In this document: one piece after another, positions 29,653-37,782 of the stretch | Numbering within the stretch: the first letter of the stretch is position 1 | How the letters are laid out: each line of letters starts with the position of its first letter | Origin: Candidatus Fibrimonadaceae bacterium | GTDB taxonomy: Bacteria; Fibrobacterota; Fibrobacteria; Fibrobacterales; Fibrobacteraceae | Direction: 5' to 3' | Assembly (NCBI GenBank): GCA_031281345.1 | Contig: JAITFN010000061.1 | Coordinates: 35,345-99,344, forward strand | Length of the DNA stretch: 64,000 bases | The notes under the pieces: model-generated | Told to the model about the DNA's origin: nothing | What the model saw: the letters and a program-made list of their open reading frames with translations, nothing else | Databases searched by the model: none | Made by a program: the position numbers and the translations under genes

Positions 29653-30767
29653 GAACAAAAAAATCTCTTCTCGCATTGCTGCTTTTGGCAGCAACATCAA
29701 TGTCAATGTTTCTCGGATGCGGCAAACATGACCCTTACGTATTCGATCGCATTAATTGGAATGGCGACAGTGGCGGAAGCCTCGAAATAATCAACGGTTC
29801 AAATAAAGACATCGTGTTGTTTATAGGGCAAGTTCCGGCTACAAGCACTATTATGGGTGGAGCCAAAGCAGGCAAAACAACATCATTCGACCCTGGTAAA
29901 TACGTAGGTGAAGCTGAATATGGCGTTGGCGGCTGGACTGTTATACGCGGAATTACCAAGGAAAAATATGATGAGAATTTTGACCTTTCCAAAGCAACAG
30001 TAGAATATATGGCAATGGCAACCTATAGAAAGGGAACAACGTACCGCATTCAAATAGATGGTGCCTATTTGGGAGACTACGGGTTTAAAGTTACGAATAG
30101 GGGTCAAATAGGTATGGAGCTTCGCCGAAACAGCCCAGAAGGTGAAAAAGTTTCGTATTTACCAGCTTTGCAGGTAAACCAAATTATTTATGCCGAAACA
30201 TCAAATGGAATGACCTTATTCCCCGTTTATGTGTTTTTCAATAAAAAAACTGGTGAAGTAAGCACTTTAAAAGCAACAAGTATGAAATCAGCTGTTGATG
30301 TCTCTCCAAGGTCGCTGATGGACGAAACAAAGCTTCAGAGTTATACTTTTCCAGACAATTCAATTAAATGGGAAGATATTATAGGAGATTTAAAAGACCC
30401 TGTTGCCTATATAACTGTTACGAATAATGTTCGGAATCAGAGTGCTTATTTCACAAATGCTGGTAGCACTGACTATTGGTCTCAGAACGGGTATAATACC
30501 ATTGGCAGTGGTGAAACCTTGGTGTTTGAAGTTGAAGGTGGAGACGTTGAGGGTGGAACCCCAAGAATGCTGATAGCGCAGTTGCGCGGAAGATCCGTTG
30601 ATGTTCCAATACGTTTTGAAAATGAAAATGTAAATCCACGCATTGAAAATGGATATAACTATGAAGTTGAATTTACATTTTCAGGCGGAGACCCTCTAGA
30701 GAGTTCAAGCTACACAGCAACAATAATAAAAGGTGAAAAGCGCAAAATAGACTTTGGGACTCCTTGA
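29649..30767 (+). CDS. Putative lipoprotein
   Basis: Lipobox MFLGCGKHD; overlaps metK stop (ATGA). Confidence 0.7.
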   Translation: MRTKKSLLALLLLAATSMSMFLGCGKHDPYVFDRINWNGDSGGSLEIINGSNKDIVLFIGQVPATSTIMGGAKAGKTTSFDPGKYVGEAEYGVGGWTVIRGITKEKYDENFDLSKATVEYMAMATYRKGTTYRIQIDGAYLGDYGFKVTNRGQIGMELRRNSPEGEKVSYLPALQVNQIIYAETSNGMTLFPVYVFFNKKTGEVSTLKATSMKSAVDVSPRSLMDETKLQSYTFPDNSIKWEDIIGDLKDPVAYITVTNNVRNQSAYFTNAGSTDYWSQNGYNTIGSGETLVFEVEGGDVEGGTPRMLIAQLRGRSVDVPIRFENENVNPRIENGYNYEVEFTFSGGDPLESSSYTATIIKGEKRKIDFGTP

Positions 30768-30779
30768 TAATATATATTT

Positions 30780-31457
30780 ATGTTTGCCATAAAAAAGTTT
30801 GTGACATTGCTTGCATTGCTCTCTCTTTCTTGCGGCAAACATAGTTTTGATAGTTATCTTTATTCATCGGTAACTTTTTTTAATAACTCAAGTTACTACG
30901 TTAGCATTCACTCTTCGTCTTTTAACGGGCCGGTTCTGATAGATAAATTGGCATCTGGAATGAGGTATTCCACAACGCTAAACCCAAGCGACAATTATGG
31001 AATTGGCTCTATGTTCAGCATAGAATATTGGCATTTGGTGGCAAGTGATGCAGAATTTTCTTGCGGTGATGTTTGGACAAGTGGCATAGACCCCAATGCG
31101 CAAATATCACAGAACATTGAAGAAGGCAAAGATTACGTTATTAAAATTCCGCAACCAAAAAATCTGGAATTAAAAGAGGCTTTTCTCAAAATTTTAAACA
31201 CTTCAGATAATTATTATGAATTAAACAGGTTGGGAACATTCTACAGACAAGCCGGCAATGGAGAAATTTCTGTATCAAGTGGAAAAGTTGGGATTTATAA
31301 ATTACTCGGAGGAGTAGAAATTAAAGGCTACACAATAACTCAAGTATTTAATGAATACCCCTTTCCAGAATTCACAGCAAAGAACGGTTATATATACGAT
31401 TTTGAATTTAATGGACATTCAGTTGAAAAAACAGGAGAACAGAAAATAATTTTCTGA
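30780..31457 (+). CDS. Putative lipoprotein, related in layout to upstream ORF
   Basis: LLSLSCGKHSFD lipobox; SSVTFFNNSSYYVSIHS. Confidence 0.65.
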   Translation: MFAIKKFVTLLALLSLSCGKHSFDSYLYSSVTFFNNSSYYVSIHSSSFNGPVLIDKLASGMRYSTTLNPSDNYGIGSMFSIEYWHLVASDAEFSCGDVWTSGIDPNAQISQNIEEGKDYVIKIPQPKNLELKEAFLKILNTSDNYYELNRLGTFYRQAGNGEISVSSGKVGIYKLLGGVEIKGYTITQVFNEYPFPEFTAKNGYIYDFEFNGHSVEKTGEQKIIF

Positions 31458-31465
31458 TTAAAACT

Positions 31466-31867
31466 ATGAAAAAATTTTTATCCATATCCTGTTTTTTGTT
31501 TCTGCAAGCAATATCCTGCTCTATGGGAACAATAGAAGCAAATCCAGAAGCCACAAAATTCACAATACAAAATAATTCCAAAGTTCAGTTGTTTTGTGTT
31601 AAATGGAACGGAACCGATTTTGGACACATCGGCATAGGTGATTTTTCTGAAAAAGTGGTTTTGAACGATGGGAAAGGGGGACCTGTGGATTTTGACATAA
31701 GCAACGATGAACCGTGTTCTTCAAAGTCACAATATCGTACGCACAGATATTTTTCAAACAATAAACACAAACACAATAAGGAATGTATTTTCATAAACAA
31801 TACCCTTGTGATAAATAATGTTACAAATGTCCTAGATACATTGGGGGGCATATTGAATGTGGACTAA
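31466..31867 (+). CDS. Putative small lipoprotein
   Basis: FLQAISCSMG lipobox; TKFTIQNNSKVQLFCVKWNG. Confidence 0.6.
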   Translation: MKKFLSISCFLFLQAISCSMGTIEANPEATKFTIQNNSKVQLFCVKWNGTDFGHIGIGDFSEKVVLNDGKGGPVDFDISNDEPCSSKSQYRTHRYFSNNKHKHNKECIFINNTLVINNVTNVLDTLGGILNVD

Positions 31868-32486
31868 ACACTTGCTTGCAATTAGCCTTGCAGTTTTATT
31901 TTCACATCAAACAATTTGCCACGCAAAAGTGCATAGCAATGATTGGAAATCCAAAACTCGCAAAGCAGCTTCTTTGGTGTGGCCTATTTTTTTCGGGGGC
32001 GGAACTTTCTTTTTCAATAATGACGGACCAGACGAACATAAACCAGGTTATGCGTTCTCTGGCGGTTTAACTGTCCATATAGAAGAAAAAGACCTTATAG
32101 ATACTATAGATGTATTCTTTTTCATAGATGCCTTGTATTCTTTCAAGGCTTATGAGGGTTTTCCAGATGAATTGCATTACCGCATAGAAGAAAGCTCCAT
32201 AGACCTAGCTGTGGGTCTTGGCTTTGAAAACTTATATGCAGGCGGTTATATTCAATTTCCCATAAATACAATGCTTAGGGTTAAAGAATGGACAATAGAA
32301 GATTTTGACGGGCTGTCAAGAAGCCCAACTTTTTCGTTTATGGGAGGGCTGCGCGCAACAGGAAAGCATTTGGGTGTAGATTTAAGGCTATTGCTTGGGC
32401 AGGGTCCTGGGCAATTCTTAAAAAAATCCTTTGGGGAAGGTCATTGGCTGGGGCAAATTTCGCTGGGTATTATGGGTAGGATTTAA
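31857..32486 (+). CDS. Hypothetical exported / outer-membrane protein
   Basis: Signal-like HLLAISLAVLFSHQTICHA; Gly/aromatic-rich beta-strand-like C-terminal half. Confidence 0.55.
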   Translation: MWTKHLLAISLAVLFSHQTICHAKVHSNDWKSKTRKAASLVWPIFFGGGTFFFNNDGPDEHKPGYAFSGGLTVHIEEKDLIDTIDVFFFIDALYSFKAYEGFPDELHYRIEESSIDLAVGLGFENLYAGGYIQFPINTMLRVKEWTIEDFDGLSRSPTFSFMGGLRATGKHLGVDLRLLLGQGPGQFLKKSFGEGHWLGQISLGIMGRI

Positions 32487-32522
32487 TTTTTTCTATATTA
32501 ACCTTAATATTAAGAGGTCTCT

Positions 32523-33065
32523 ATGCATCGAATGTTTTTCTTGTTGGTTTTTTGCGCTTTTACGGCAGCTAATGCGCAATTGTTGCCGGGTTCAAAACCT
32601 GTGCAAACCTATATGACAGACTCCACGGGCAAACTGCTGATAATGGATTTTAACATTAAGCTAACCGGCATAAAAGACGTCAATACGCCTTTTTCGGTAT
32701 TTAGCTCCAGGCCGCTTTTGGTTTATTACTTTAGCCCCTTTTGCCCACATTGCCAAAAAAGCTATGGCGGGATTCAGCAGGTGGCAAAGGAATACGAGCA
32801 AAAGGGCTTAACAAGCCTTGCCGTTTCTATTGGCAGCGTTGGAAAAAGGGATATTTTAATGTTCATGGAACAGCAAAAAGCCTCTATTCCGTTCTATCAA
32901 GACACGGATAATGAGTTTAGCAAAAAATATGGCGATGGCTACGTGCCAAGGCTCTATTTGGTTTCTCCAGACGGCAAAATTGTTCGCTATACATCTTTAG
33001 AAGACGAAGGCCACATCAAAGAAATTAAAACCAACATAGAAAAATTGCTGGGGCTTAGCAAATAA
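32523..33065 (+). CDS. TlpA/redoxin-like thioredoxin-fold protein
   Basis: LLVYYFSPFCPHCQKSYGGIQQVAKEYEQKG; SD AAGAGG upstream. Confidence 0.85.
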   Translation: MHRMFFLLVFCAFTAANAQLLPGSKPVQTYMTDSTGKLLIMDFNIKLTGIKDVNTPFSVFSSRPLLVYYFSPFCPHCQKSYGGIQQVAKEYEQKGLTSLAVSIGSVGKRDILMFMEQQKASIPFYQDTDNEFSKKYGDGYVPRLYLVSPDGKIVRYTSLEDEGHIKEIKTNIEKLLGLSK

Positions 33066-33069
33066 ACCG

Positions 33070-33834
33070 GTGAATTTATCTCAAAATCATTCTTACGCAG
33101 AGTTGGCTCGCAATATGGATCCCGCTTTGGTTATTGTCCTCTCTGAGCATTTGGGATGGGTAGCCAAGCACCCTGAGGCTTTTCCGCATAGCGAAAATAT
33201 TTCGCAAAGCCGCACCTCCTGGCTCTCCGCTCTTAGCGGATTTGCAGAAATGGAACAGAAATTTGCGGCAAAACTAGACGAATGGCGAGAAAAATGGCAA
33301 CTGAGATTTGAAATAGAAGGAGTGGCGCAGGTAGTGGCTGCAGGGGCAGAAGAAATTAAAAAAAATAAAAACGCAAAGGAAAGAGAGCGGCTTGCAAAAG
33401 CTCTTTACCTGAACACAGTGCATTTAATGATTGGCGATGCACAAAAATACCTAGTCACAGTAAATAGCCGCGCAGAACTATTGCAAGAAAATATCCGCAA
33501 AATCTGGCACAAAAACTGCCCTAGCGATTCTTATTCAAAAATCCTTCCAAGCATTGAAAATTCTTTTCAAAATTATGAGGAGTCATTTTTTAGCGATATA
33601 AGATATTTATTCTTTGAAGACCAAAAAGATTCCGTGCCCAGCATTGCCAAGCAGGAATTTTTGGAAGCAATAATGGCAAATGATAACTGCAACTTGATTT
33701 TAAATTTCTACTTTTCAAAAATATTTCGCCAAATATCTAAAATTTCTGCTAACATACTCAAATTCTATTCTAAAAAATGGGCTTTGTATGCAAGAGGTTT
33801 TGGTTGCAGGCAAAACCTTTTACCTTTGGGATAA
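33070..33834 (+). CDS. Hypothetical protein
   Basis: 254-aa ORF, tightly packed in + strand run. Confidence 0.55.
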   Translation: MNLSQNHSYAELARNMDPALVIVLSEHLGWVAKHPEAFPHSENISQSRTSWLSALSGFAEMEQKFAAKLDEWREKWQLRFEIEGVAQVVAAGAEEIKKNKNAKERERLAKALYLNTVHLMIGDAQKYLVTVNSRAELLQENIRKIWHKNCPSDSYSKILPSIENSFQNYEESFFSDIRYLFFEDQKDSVPSIAKQEFLEAIMANDNCNLILNFYFSKIFRQISKISANILKFYSKKWALYARGFGCRQNLLPLG

Positions 33835-33837
33835 AAC

Positions 33838-34515
33838 ATGCTTGAAATAGTCACTCTCGCTTCTACATTGCTCCTCATTGCGGTGCTTTTATACATACAA
33901 CATAAAATTTTGAAGGAACTGAAAAATATTCGCATTCCGCCTCCGCAAAAAGTTGAAGTTCCTCCGGCAAAGGAAGTGGTTTTGGATTTGAATCCAGTTA
34001 TAGAAGCTATAAAAGGCATACGCATACCAGAACCTCAGAAAATAGAATTCCCGAAAATTGAAATTCCAAAGATTGAAATTCCTAAAATCGAAATCCCAAA
34101 AATTGAGGTTCCCAAAATGGAAGTTCCAAAGATTGAGCTTCCCAAGATAGAGCTTCCGAAAATTGAAATTCCCAAAATCGAAATCCCAAAAATTGAATTG
34201 CCAAACATTGAAATTCCGCAGGCAAAAGATATCAATATAAACACAGAGACTTTGCAAGAAATAGTCACCTTAATGCGTGTGAACCAAGCCGAGTTCCAAA
34301 GCGGTTTAGAGGCTTTCCACAAAGCCATAGACAAACTGCTGGTTCAAATTCCCTCTGGCGAAAAGGAATTGGATGCTCAAAAGGAATTTATGCAGAAATT
34401 TGAAGCCGCCTTCGCAAAGATTCAAGAGCAAGCCACTGAAGCCATGAACGATAACTCTCTCCGCCTTCAAGAAATTTTATCTGAATTTTTGAATAAAGAG
34501 CGCAGCAATGGCTAG
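33838..34515 (+). CDS. Membrane-anchored protein with (P-K-I-E-x)n pentapeptide repeats
   Basis: N-terminal TM segment IVTLASTLLLIAVLLYIQ; FPKIEIPKIEIPKIEIPKIEVPKMEVPKIELPKIELPKIEIPKIEIPKIELPNIEIP. Confidence 0.75.
   Translation: MLEIVTLASTLLLIAVLLYIQHKILKELKNIRIPPPQKVEVPPAKEVVLDLNPVIEAIKGIRIPEPQKIEFPKIEIPKIEIPKIEIPKIEVPKMEVPKIELPKIELPKIEIPKIEIPKIELPNIEIPQAKDININTETLQEIVTLMRVNQAEFQSGLEAFHKAIDKLLVQIPSGEKELDAQKEFMQKFEAAFAKIQEQATEAMNDNSLRLQEILSEFLNKERSNG
34018..34220 (+). repeat. Degenerate 15-bp coding repeat (PKIEx)n
   Basis: Repeating aaaattgaaattcc-type units read in frame. Confidence 0.8.
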
Positions 34516-35053
34516 TGAGTATAATGAATATTTGGTAAAAAATATGCAAAAGAGAATTGCATATTTCAATGACTCTGGACTTTGCAAAGAGGCAGAACTC
34601 TTGCAAGCTAGGTTAAACTTGCTGAAAGAAGAATCCGTTGAAAAATCTATTGAGGTATCTGGAGAAATTAAGGAAGAAAATTTAATTGCAAAAAAACTCA
34701 GCGAAAATTTAAGCACAAAACTCAGAGCAGAAACCCGCTATATCCCAGATTTGGAAAAGCAATATATTTTGGAAAATCTCGGCAAAGCAAAAACCTTAAA
34801 GGAGCTTGAGCCGCTTAGAATAGCCTATATAGAGAGAATGGTGAAAATAAACCGCGCAAAAAACAGCAAAGAAATTGCATTTGTTCCAGAAAGCGATACC
34901 GAAGCAGGTCCATACAACAATGAGAAAATTTTTTGCGAAGCCCTAAAGTTAATTCACTCTCAAGACCCGCTTTGGATAGAAGATTTAAAAGAGCTGTATT
35001 TTTCCATTATGCCTTTGAGTTCTGCGGTAGCTGTTTCTAAATCGCCGTTGTAA
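34508..35053 (+). CDS. Hypothetical protein
   Basis: 181-aa ORF overlapping the upstream stop; 3' end overlaps gmk on the other strand. Confidence 0.6.
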   Translation: MASEYNEYLVKNMQKRIAYFNDSGLCKEAELLQARLNLLKEESVEKSIEVSGEIKEENLIAKKLSENLSTKLRAETRYIPDLEKQYILENLGKAKTLKELEPLRIAYIERMVKINRAKNSKEIAFVPESDTEAGPYNNEKIFCEALKLIHSQDPLWIEDLKELYFSIMPLSSAVAVSKSPL

Positions 35054-35553
35054 ATGGTGTATTGATATTTGCCTTTTGTGGTTGCAAATTCCATTTCTTT
35101 TTTAGCATTTTCCATTCTAATTTTTATCGCATCTTCTGTTTCTGTTTTGCGGTCGCGTAGCCGTTTTTCCAACTCTTCCAAACTAGGCGGCAAAATTAAA
35201 ATACCTATAGCCTGCGGGTAAACTTTGTCAAAATTGATTTTTCCAAAAACATCCAAATCAAAAGCGACATCCCTGCCTTCTGAAAGTTTTTGCTCCACAA
35301 AAAATTTGGGTGTTCCGTAATAGTTGTTGTGAACTTTATTCCATTCAACAAGTTCATTCTGCTCAATCATTTTTTTGAATTCTTCTTCTGTTTTAAAAAA
35401 ATAGTGAGTGCCGTCAATTTCCCCGGTGCGAGGTTTTCTTGTTGTTGCTGAAACGGAATAAACCACATTTGGGAAATTTGGCATAACCCTATTTATGAGC
35501 GTTGTTTTACCCGCCCCGCTCGCCGCGCTGAATACGAATAATGTGCCGGACAT
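34960..35553 (-). CDS. gmk: Guanylate kinase
   Basis: GTLFVFSAASGAGKTTLINRVM; YSVSATTRKPRTGEIDGTHYFF; start at MSGTL, 7 nt after TATATT. Confidence 0.93.
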   Translation of the reverse strand: MSGTLFVFSAASGAGKTTLINRVMPNFPNVVYSVSATTRKPRTGEIDGTHYFFKTEEEFKKMIEQNELVEWNKVHNNYYGTPKFFVEQKLSEGRDVAFDLDVFGKINFDKVYPQAIGILILPPSLEELEKRLRDRKTETEDAIKIRMENAKKEMEFATTKGKYQYTIYNGDLETATAELKGIMEKYSSFKSSIQSGS

Positions 35554-35752
35554 ATAGGGGAATATAGGAAAAATTTTTTCAGAGGAAATCCCACCCAATC
35601 AAGCTAAACTCCTTTTTTCAAAATCGGACAGATTTTAAGTACAACTAAAAATCCGCCATATTTCTGAAAATATAGCAAATTAGAACGCCCATATACAAAA
35701 CCATTACCAAGTCTGCGGGCATACTTATTGCCAAATTGCTGGATATCTTAGG

Positions 35753-36169
35753 TTATTTGGTGCGTGTTGGTGGGTATTTAAACGAGAATTTAATACCAGC
35801 TTTATTGTGGACAATAGACATATTGCCTTTACTTATCACATTCATTCCTATAATCATATCAAAACTATGAATAGGTTTACAAGACATTGCTCTAATATCT
35901 TTGAACAGAATATTGTTGGGCAACATCAAAGATAACATATGAGTTTTCACAATAGCTATCCCATTAGCGTGTTTCATTTGAACCTCTGCTATATTTGGAA
36001 GTTTCAGTTTTTTAGCAATGGTTTCAGATATAACACAACAATTTGCACCTGTGTCCCAAAGTGCTTTTAGGTTTGTTCCAATGCCTGTTTTTTGGTTAAA
36101 AACAGAAACATTTACTATGATTTCGCCAATTTCAGAATCATAATTTATAGCGAATGAATTTTTAGACAT
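35753..36169 (-). CDS. Retropepsin-like (clan AA) aspartic protease family protein
   Basis: LKALWDTGANCCVISETIAKKLKLP. Confidence 0.75.
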   Translation of the reverse strand: MSKNSFAINYDSEIGEIIVNVSVFNQKTGIGTNLKALWDTGANCCVISETIAKKLKLPNIAEVQMKHANGIAIVKTHMLSLMLPNNILFKDIRAMSCKPIHSFDMIIGMNVISKGNMSIVHNKAGIKFSFKYPPTRTK

Positions 36170-36422
36170 TATCCAAACGCAGGGAATAAGGTATGTTTAT
36201 GCTATATGCGGAATCGTCTGGCAAGCATTTGTAAACAGAATAATTTCCGGCTCCAAATTTTTGTTCGCCGATTTCAACTGCCTCTCCAAGCGAATCAAAA
36301 GCATCTATTATTTTCCTGCCAGAAAGCAACAATTCTTTGCCAAAAAAACGCTTGCAAAGCTCCTTTTGGTGCTTTATGAAATAGTTTAAAGCTATTTTCT
36401 GTTTTGAAAGTTTTCTTTCCAT
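36162..36422 (-). CDS. Small hypothetical protein, coupled to retropepsin-like gene
   Basis: Stop overlaps next start; TTTTCTATATT 7 nt before ATG. Confidence 0.55.
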   Translation of the reverse strand: MERKLSKQKIALNYFIKHQKELCKRFFGKELLLSGRKIIDAFDSLGEAVEIGEQKFGAGNYSVYKCLPDDSAYSINIPYSLRLDNV

Positions 36423-36487
36423 AGGAATTAATATAGAAAAAATTTTCGTGCCTGTCCAAAAGCTTTGCTAAGAAAACAGGCATTGTT

Positions 36488-36531
36488 AGAACCCTGCCCG
36501 CGAAGCGAAGCTGGCAGGGTGAGTAAAATTT
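36488..36531 (-). repeat. Palindromic dispersed repeat, copy A (inverted relative to copy B)
   Basis: CCCTGCC...GGCAGGG hairpin; reverse complement TTTTACTCACCCTGCCA...GGGCAGGGTTCT matches 37701-37740. Confidence 0.7.
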
Positions 36532-36598
36532 CTTTTGTCAGAACCCCGATGACCCAAATTTTAGGATTAACAGGATTGCCGAGTTAGTAGCAAATTTG

Positions 36599-36627
36599 TA
36601 GGGGCAACCCTTGCGGTTGCCCAAAAT
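36599..36627. repeat. REP-like hairpin GTAGGGGCAACCCTTGCGGTTGCCCAAAAT
   Basis: Perfect 8-bp stem GGGCAACC/GGTTGCCC at 36602-36622. Confidence 0.65.
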
Positions 36628-36633
36628 GTGAAT

Positions 36634-37308
36634 TTAATCCTTCACGCAACGGACACTGCGTAAGTACGCACCATTTTGTAGGCTTCCATCCTTACCGTAC
36701 CCTTCACCGTGCATCTCCACGTATAAGGCGTTTCCACCGTTCTGCGAGGCACTCCACCAGTAGCCGTAGTCGCCGACATCGTCGAAATAGCCATTCGATA
36801 CGCCGTAGCCGCCCGGCAAAGCAGAAAAACCAAACTTGTCCTGACCATTGGCTCCTTTGTTCCAGCCACTTTTCGCTCTCAAATACTTTGATGAACCATC
36901 AACAAAGACTATTAACTCTGTCCAATCTGCATAGTTAGGAATATGCCAATCATTGGGACATATTCCCTGATGCTTTATATCTATTTGCGAAGCGCACGAA
37001 CTACTATTACAGCTATCTGGTAATGCCATTGCAGTTGCCCAACTATACAGCCTGCCATAAGTCACGCAGTTGGCAGAATTATTACCATAGCACACATCGG
37101 TATCATTGTCAGGAACATCATAATTTAAATTCTCCGCAAGCCAAGTTTGGGTACCGATTTCAATGGTTTTGTAGTCTTTGCCTTTGTATGGAAGCGAGCC
37201 ATATTCAAAGTTACCACCACCACCGTCATCGCCGCCAGACGAGCAGGAAAATGTGAATGCCAAGGCTATAGAAATAGCCAACCTAAGAACAGACCTAGTC
37301 TTATTCAT
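36634..37308 (-). CDS. FISUMP-domain (Fibrobacter succinogenes major paralogous domain) lipoprotein
   Basis: Lipobox AFTFSCSSGGDDGG; DYKTIEIGTQTWLAENLNYD; GRLYSWATAMAL; GICPNDWHIPNYADWTEL; YWWSASQNG; YLRSVRCVKD. Confidence 0.9.
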   Translation of the reverse strand: MNKTRSVLRLAISIALAFTFSCSSGGDDGGGGNFEYGSLPYKGKDYKTIEIGTQTWLAENLNYDVPDNDTDVCYGNNSANCVTYGRLYSWATAMALPDSCNSSSCASQIDIKHQGICPNDWHIPNYADWTELIVFVDGSSKYLRAKSGWNKGANGQDKFGFSALPGGYGVSNGYFDDVGDYGYWWSASQNGGNALYVEMHGEGYGKDGSLQNGAYLRSVRCVKD

Positions 37309-37555
37309 ATTGAACCTCTTTGTTGAAGGGAAATTTTTTTTGCTTAAATTTGGGGGGGGAGGGGGGCAAATTTGCGTTTAAACGCACGCTAGATGCCCAA
37401 GGTTGGCGATGAGCGACTTGGGAACCATTTTTCGACCCCTGAAAATGAAATGGCTTATTTTGCGTATTTTGGGCGTTATAAGGCAAATCAAAAAAATCAA
37501 TTTTAGAGCCTGCACCGCAAGCCCTGCCAAAAATTGTTTTGCCGATAAAAGACAT
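37301..37555 (-). CDS. Possible leader ORF coupled to the FISUMP lipoprotein gene
   Basis: Starts 10 nt after TTTCTATATT; stop overlaps FISUMP start (ATGAATAA); contains C8/C6 tracts in the coding strand. Confidence 0.35.
   Translation of the reverse strand: MSFIGKTIFGRACGAGSKIDFFDLPYNAQNTQNKPFHFQGSKNGSQVAHRQPWASSVRLNANLPPSPPKFKQKKFPFNKEVQYE
37352..37366 (+). repeat. Interrupted G tract (G8-A-G6)
   Basis: tttggggggggaggggggcaaa, upstream of FISUMP gene. Confidence 0.9.
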
Positions 37556-37698
37556 ATTCGAGAATAATATAGAAACTTGTTTTTGCCTTTATTCTGAAAA
37601 TCCTGTAAATTCTGTGAAATAAGTATAACGGACACTTAGAAAGATTTTATAGATGGGCTTTTCTCACTATTCCGTTAATTCTGGTTCAGACAATATGC

Positions 37699-37740
37699 AT
37701 TTTTACTCACCCTGCCAAATCACTTCGTGGGCAGGGTTCT
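37699..37740 (+). repeat. Palindromic dispersed repeat, copy B
   Basis: TTTTTACTCACCCTGCCAAATCACTTCGTGGGCAGGGTTCT; see copy A. Confidence 0.7.
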
Positions 37741-37782
37741 TTATGCCTTTACAGGCACGAGATTTTTTTCTACATTCCCTAA

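Noticed and set aside
33889-34334. Minus-strand ORFs 33889..34257 and 34035..34334 with repetitive FGISILGISIFG sequences
   Set aside because: Antisense reading of the (PKIEx)n repeat; the plus-strand frame has a membrane anchor and operon context.
35599-35752. Gap between gmk and retropepsin-like gene checked for tRNA/ncRNA
   Set aside because: No cloverleaf, no TTCRA T-loop consensus and no convincing hairpin seen by eye.
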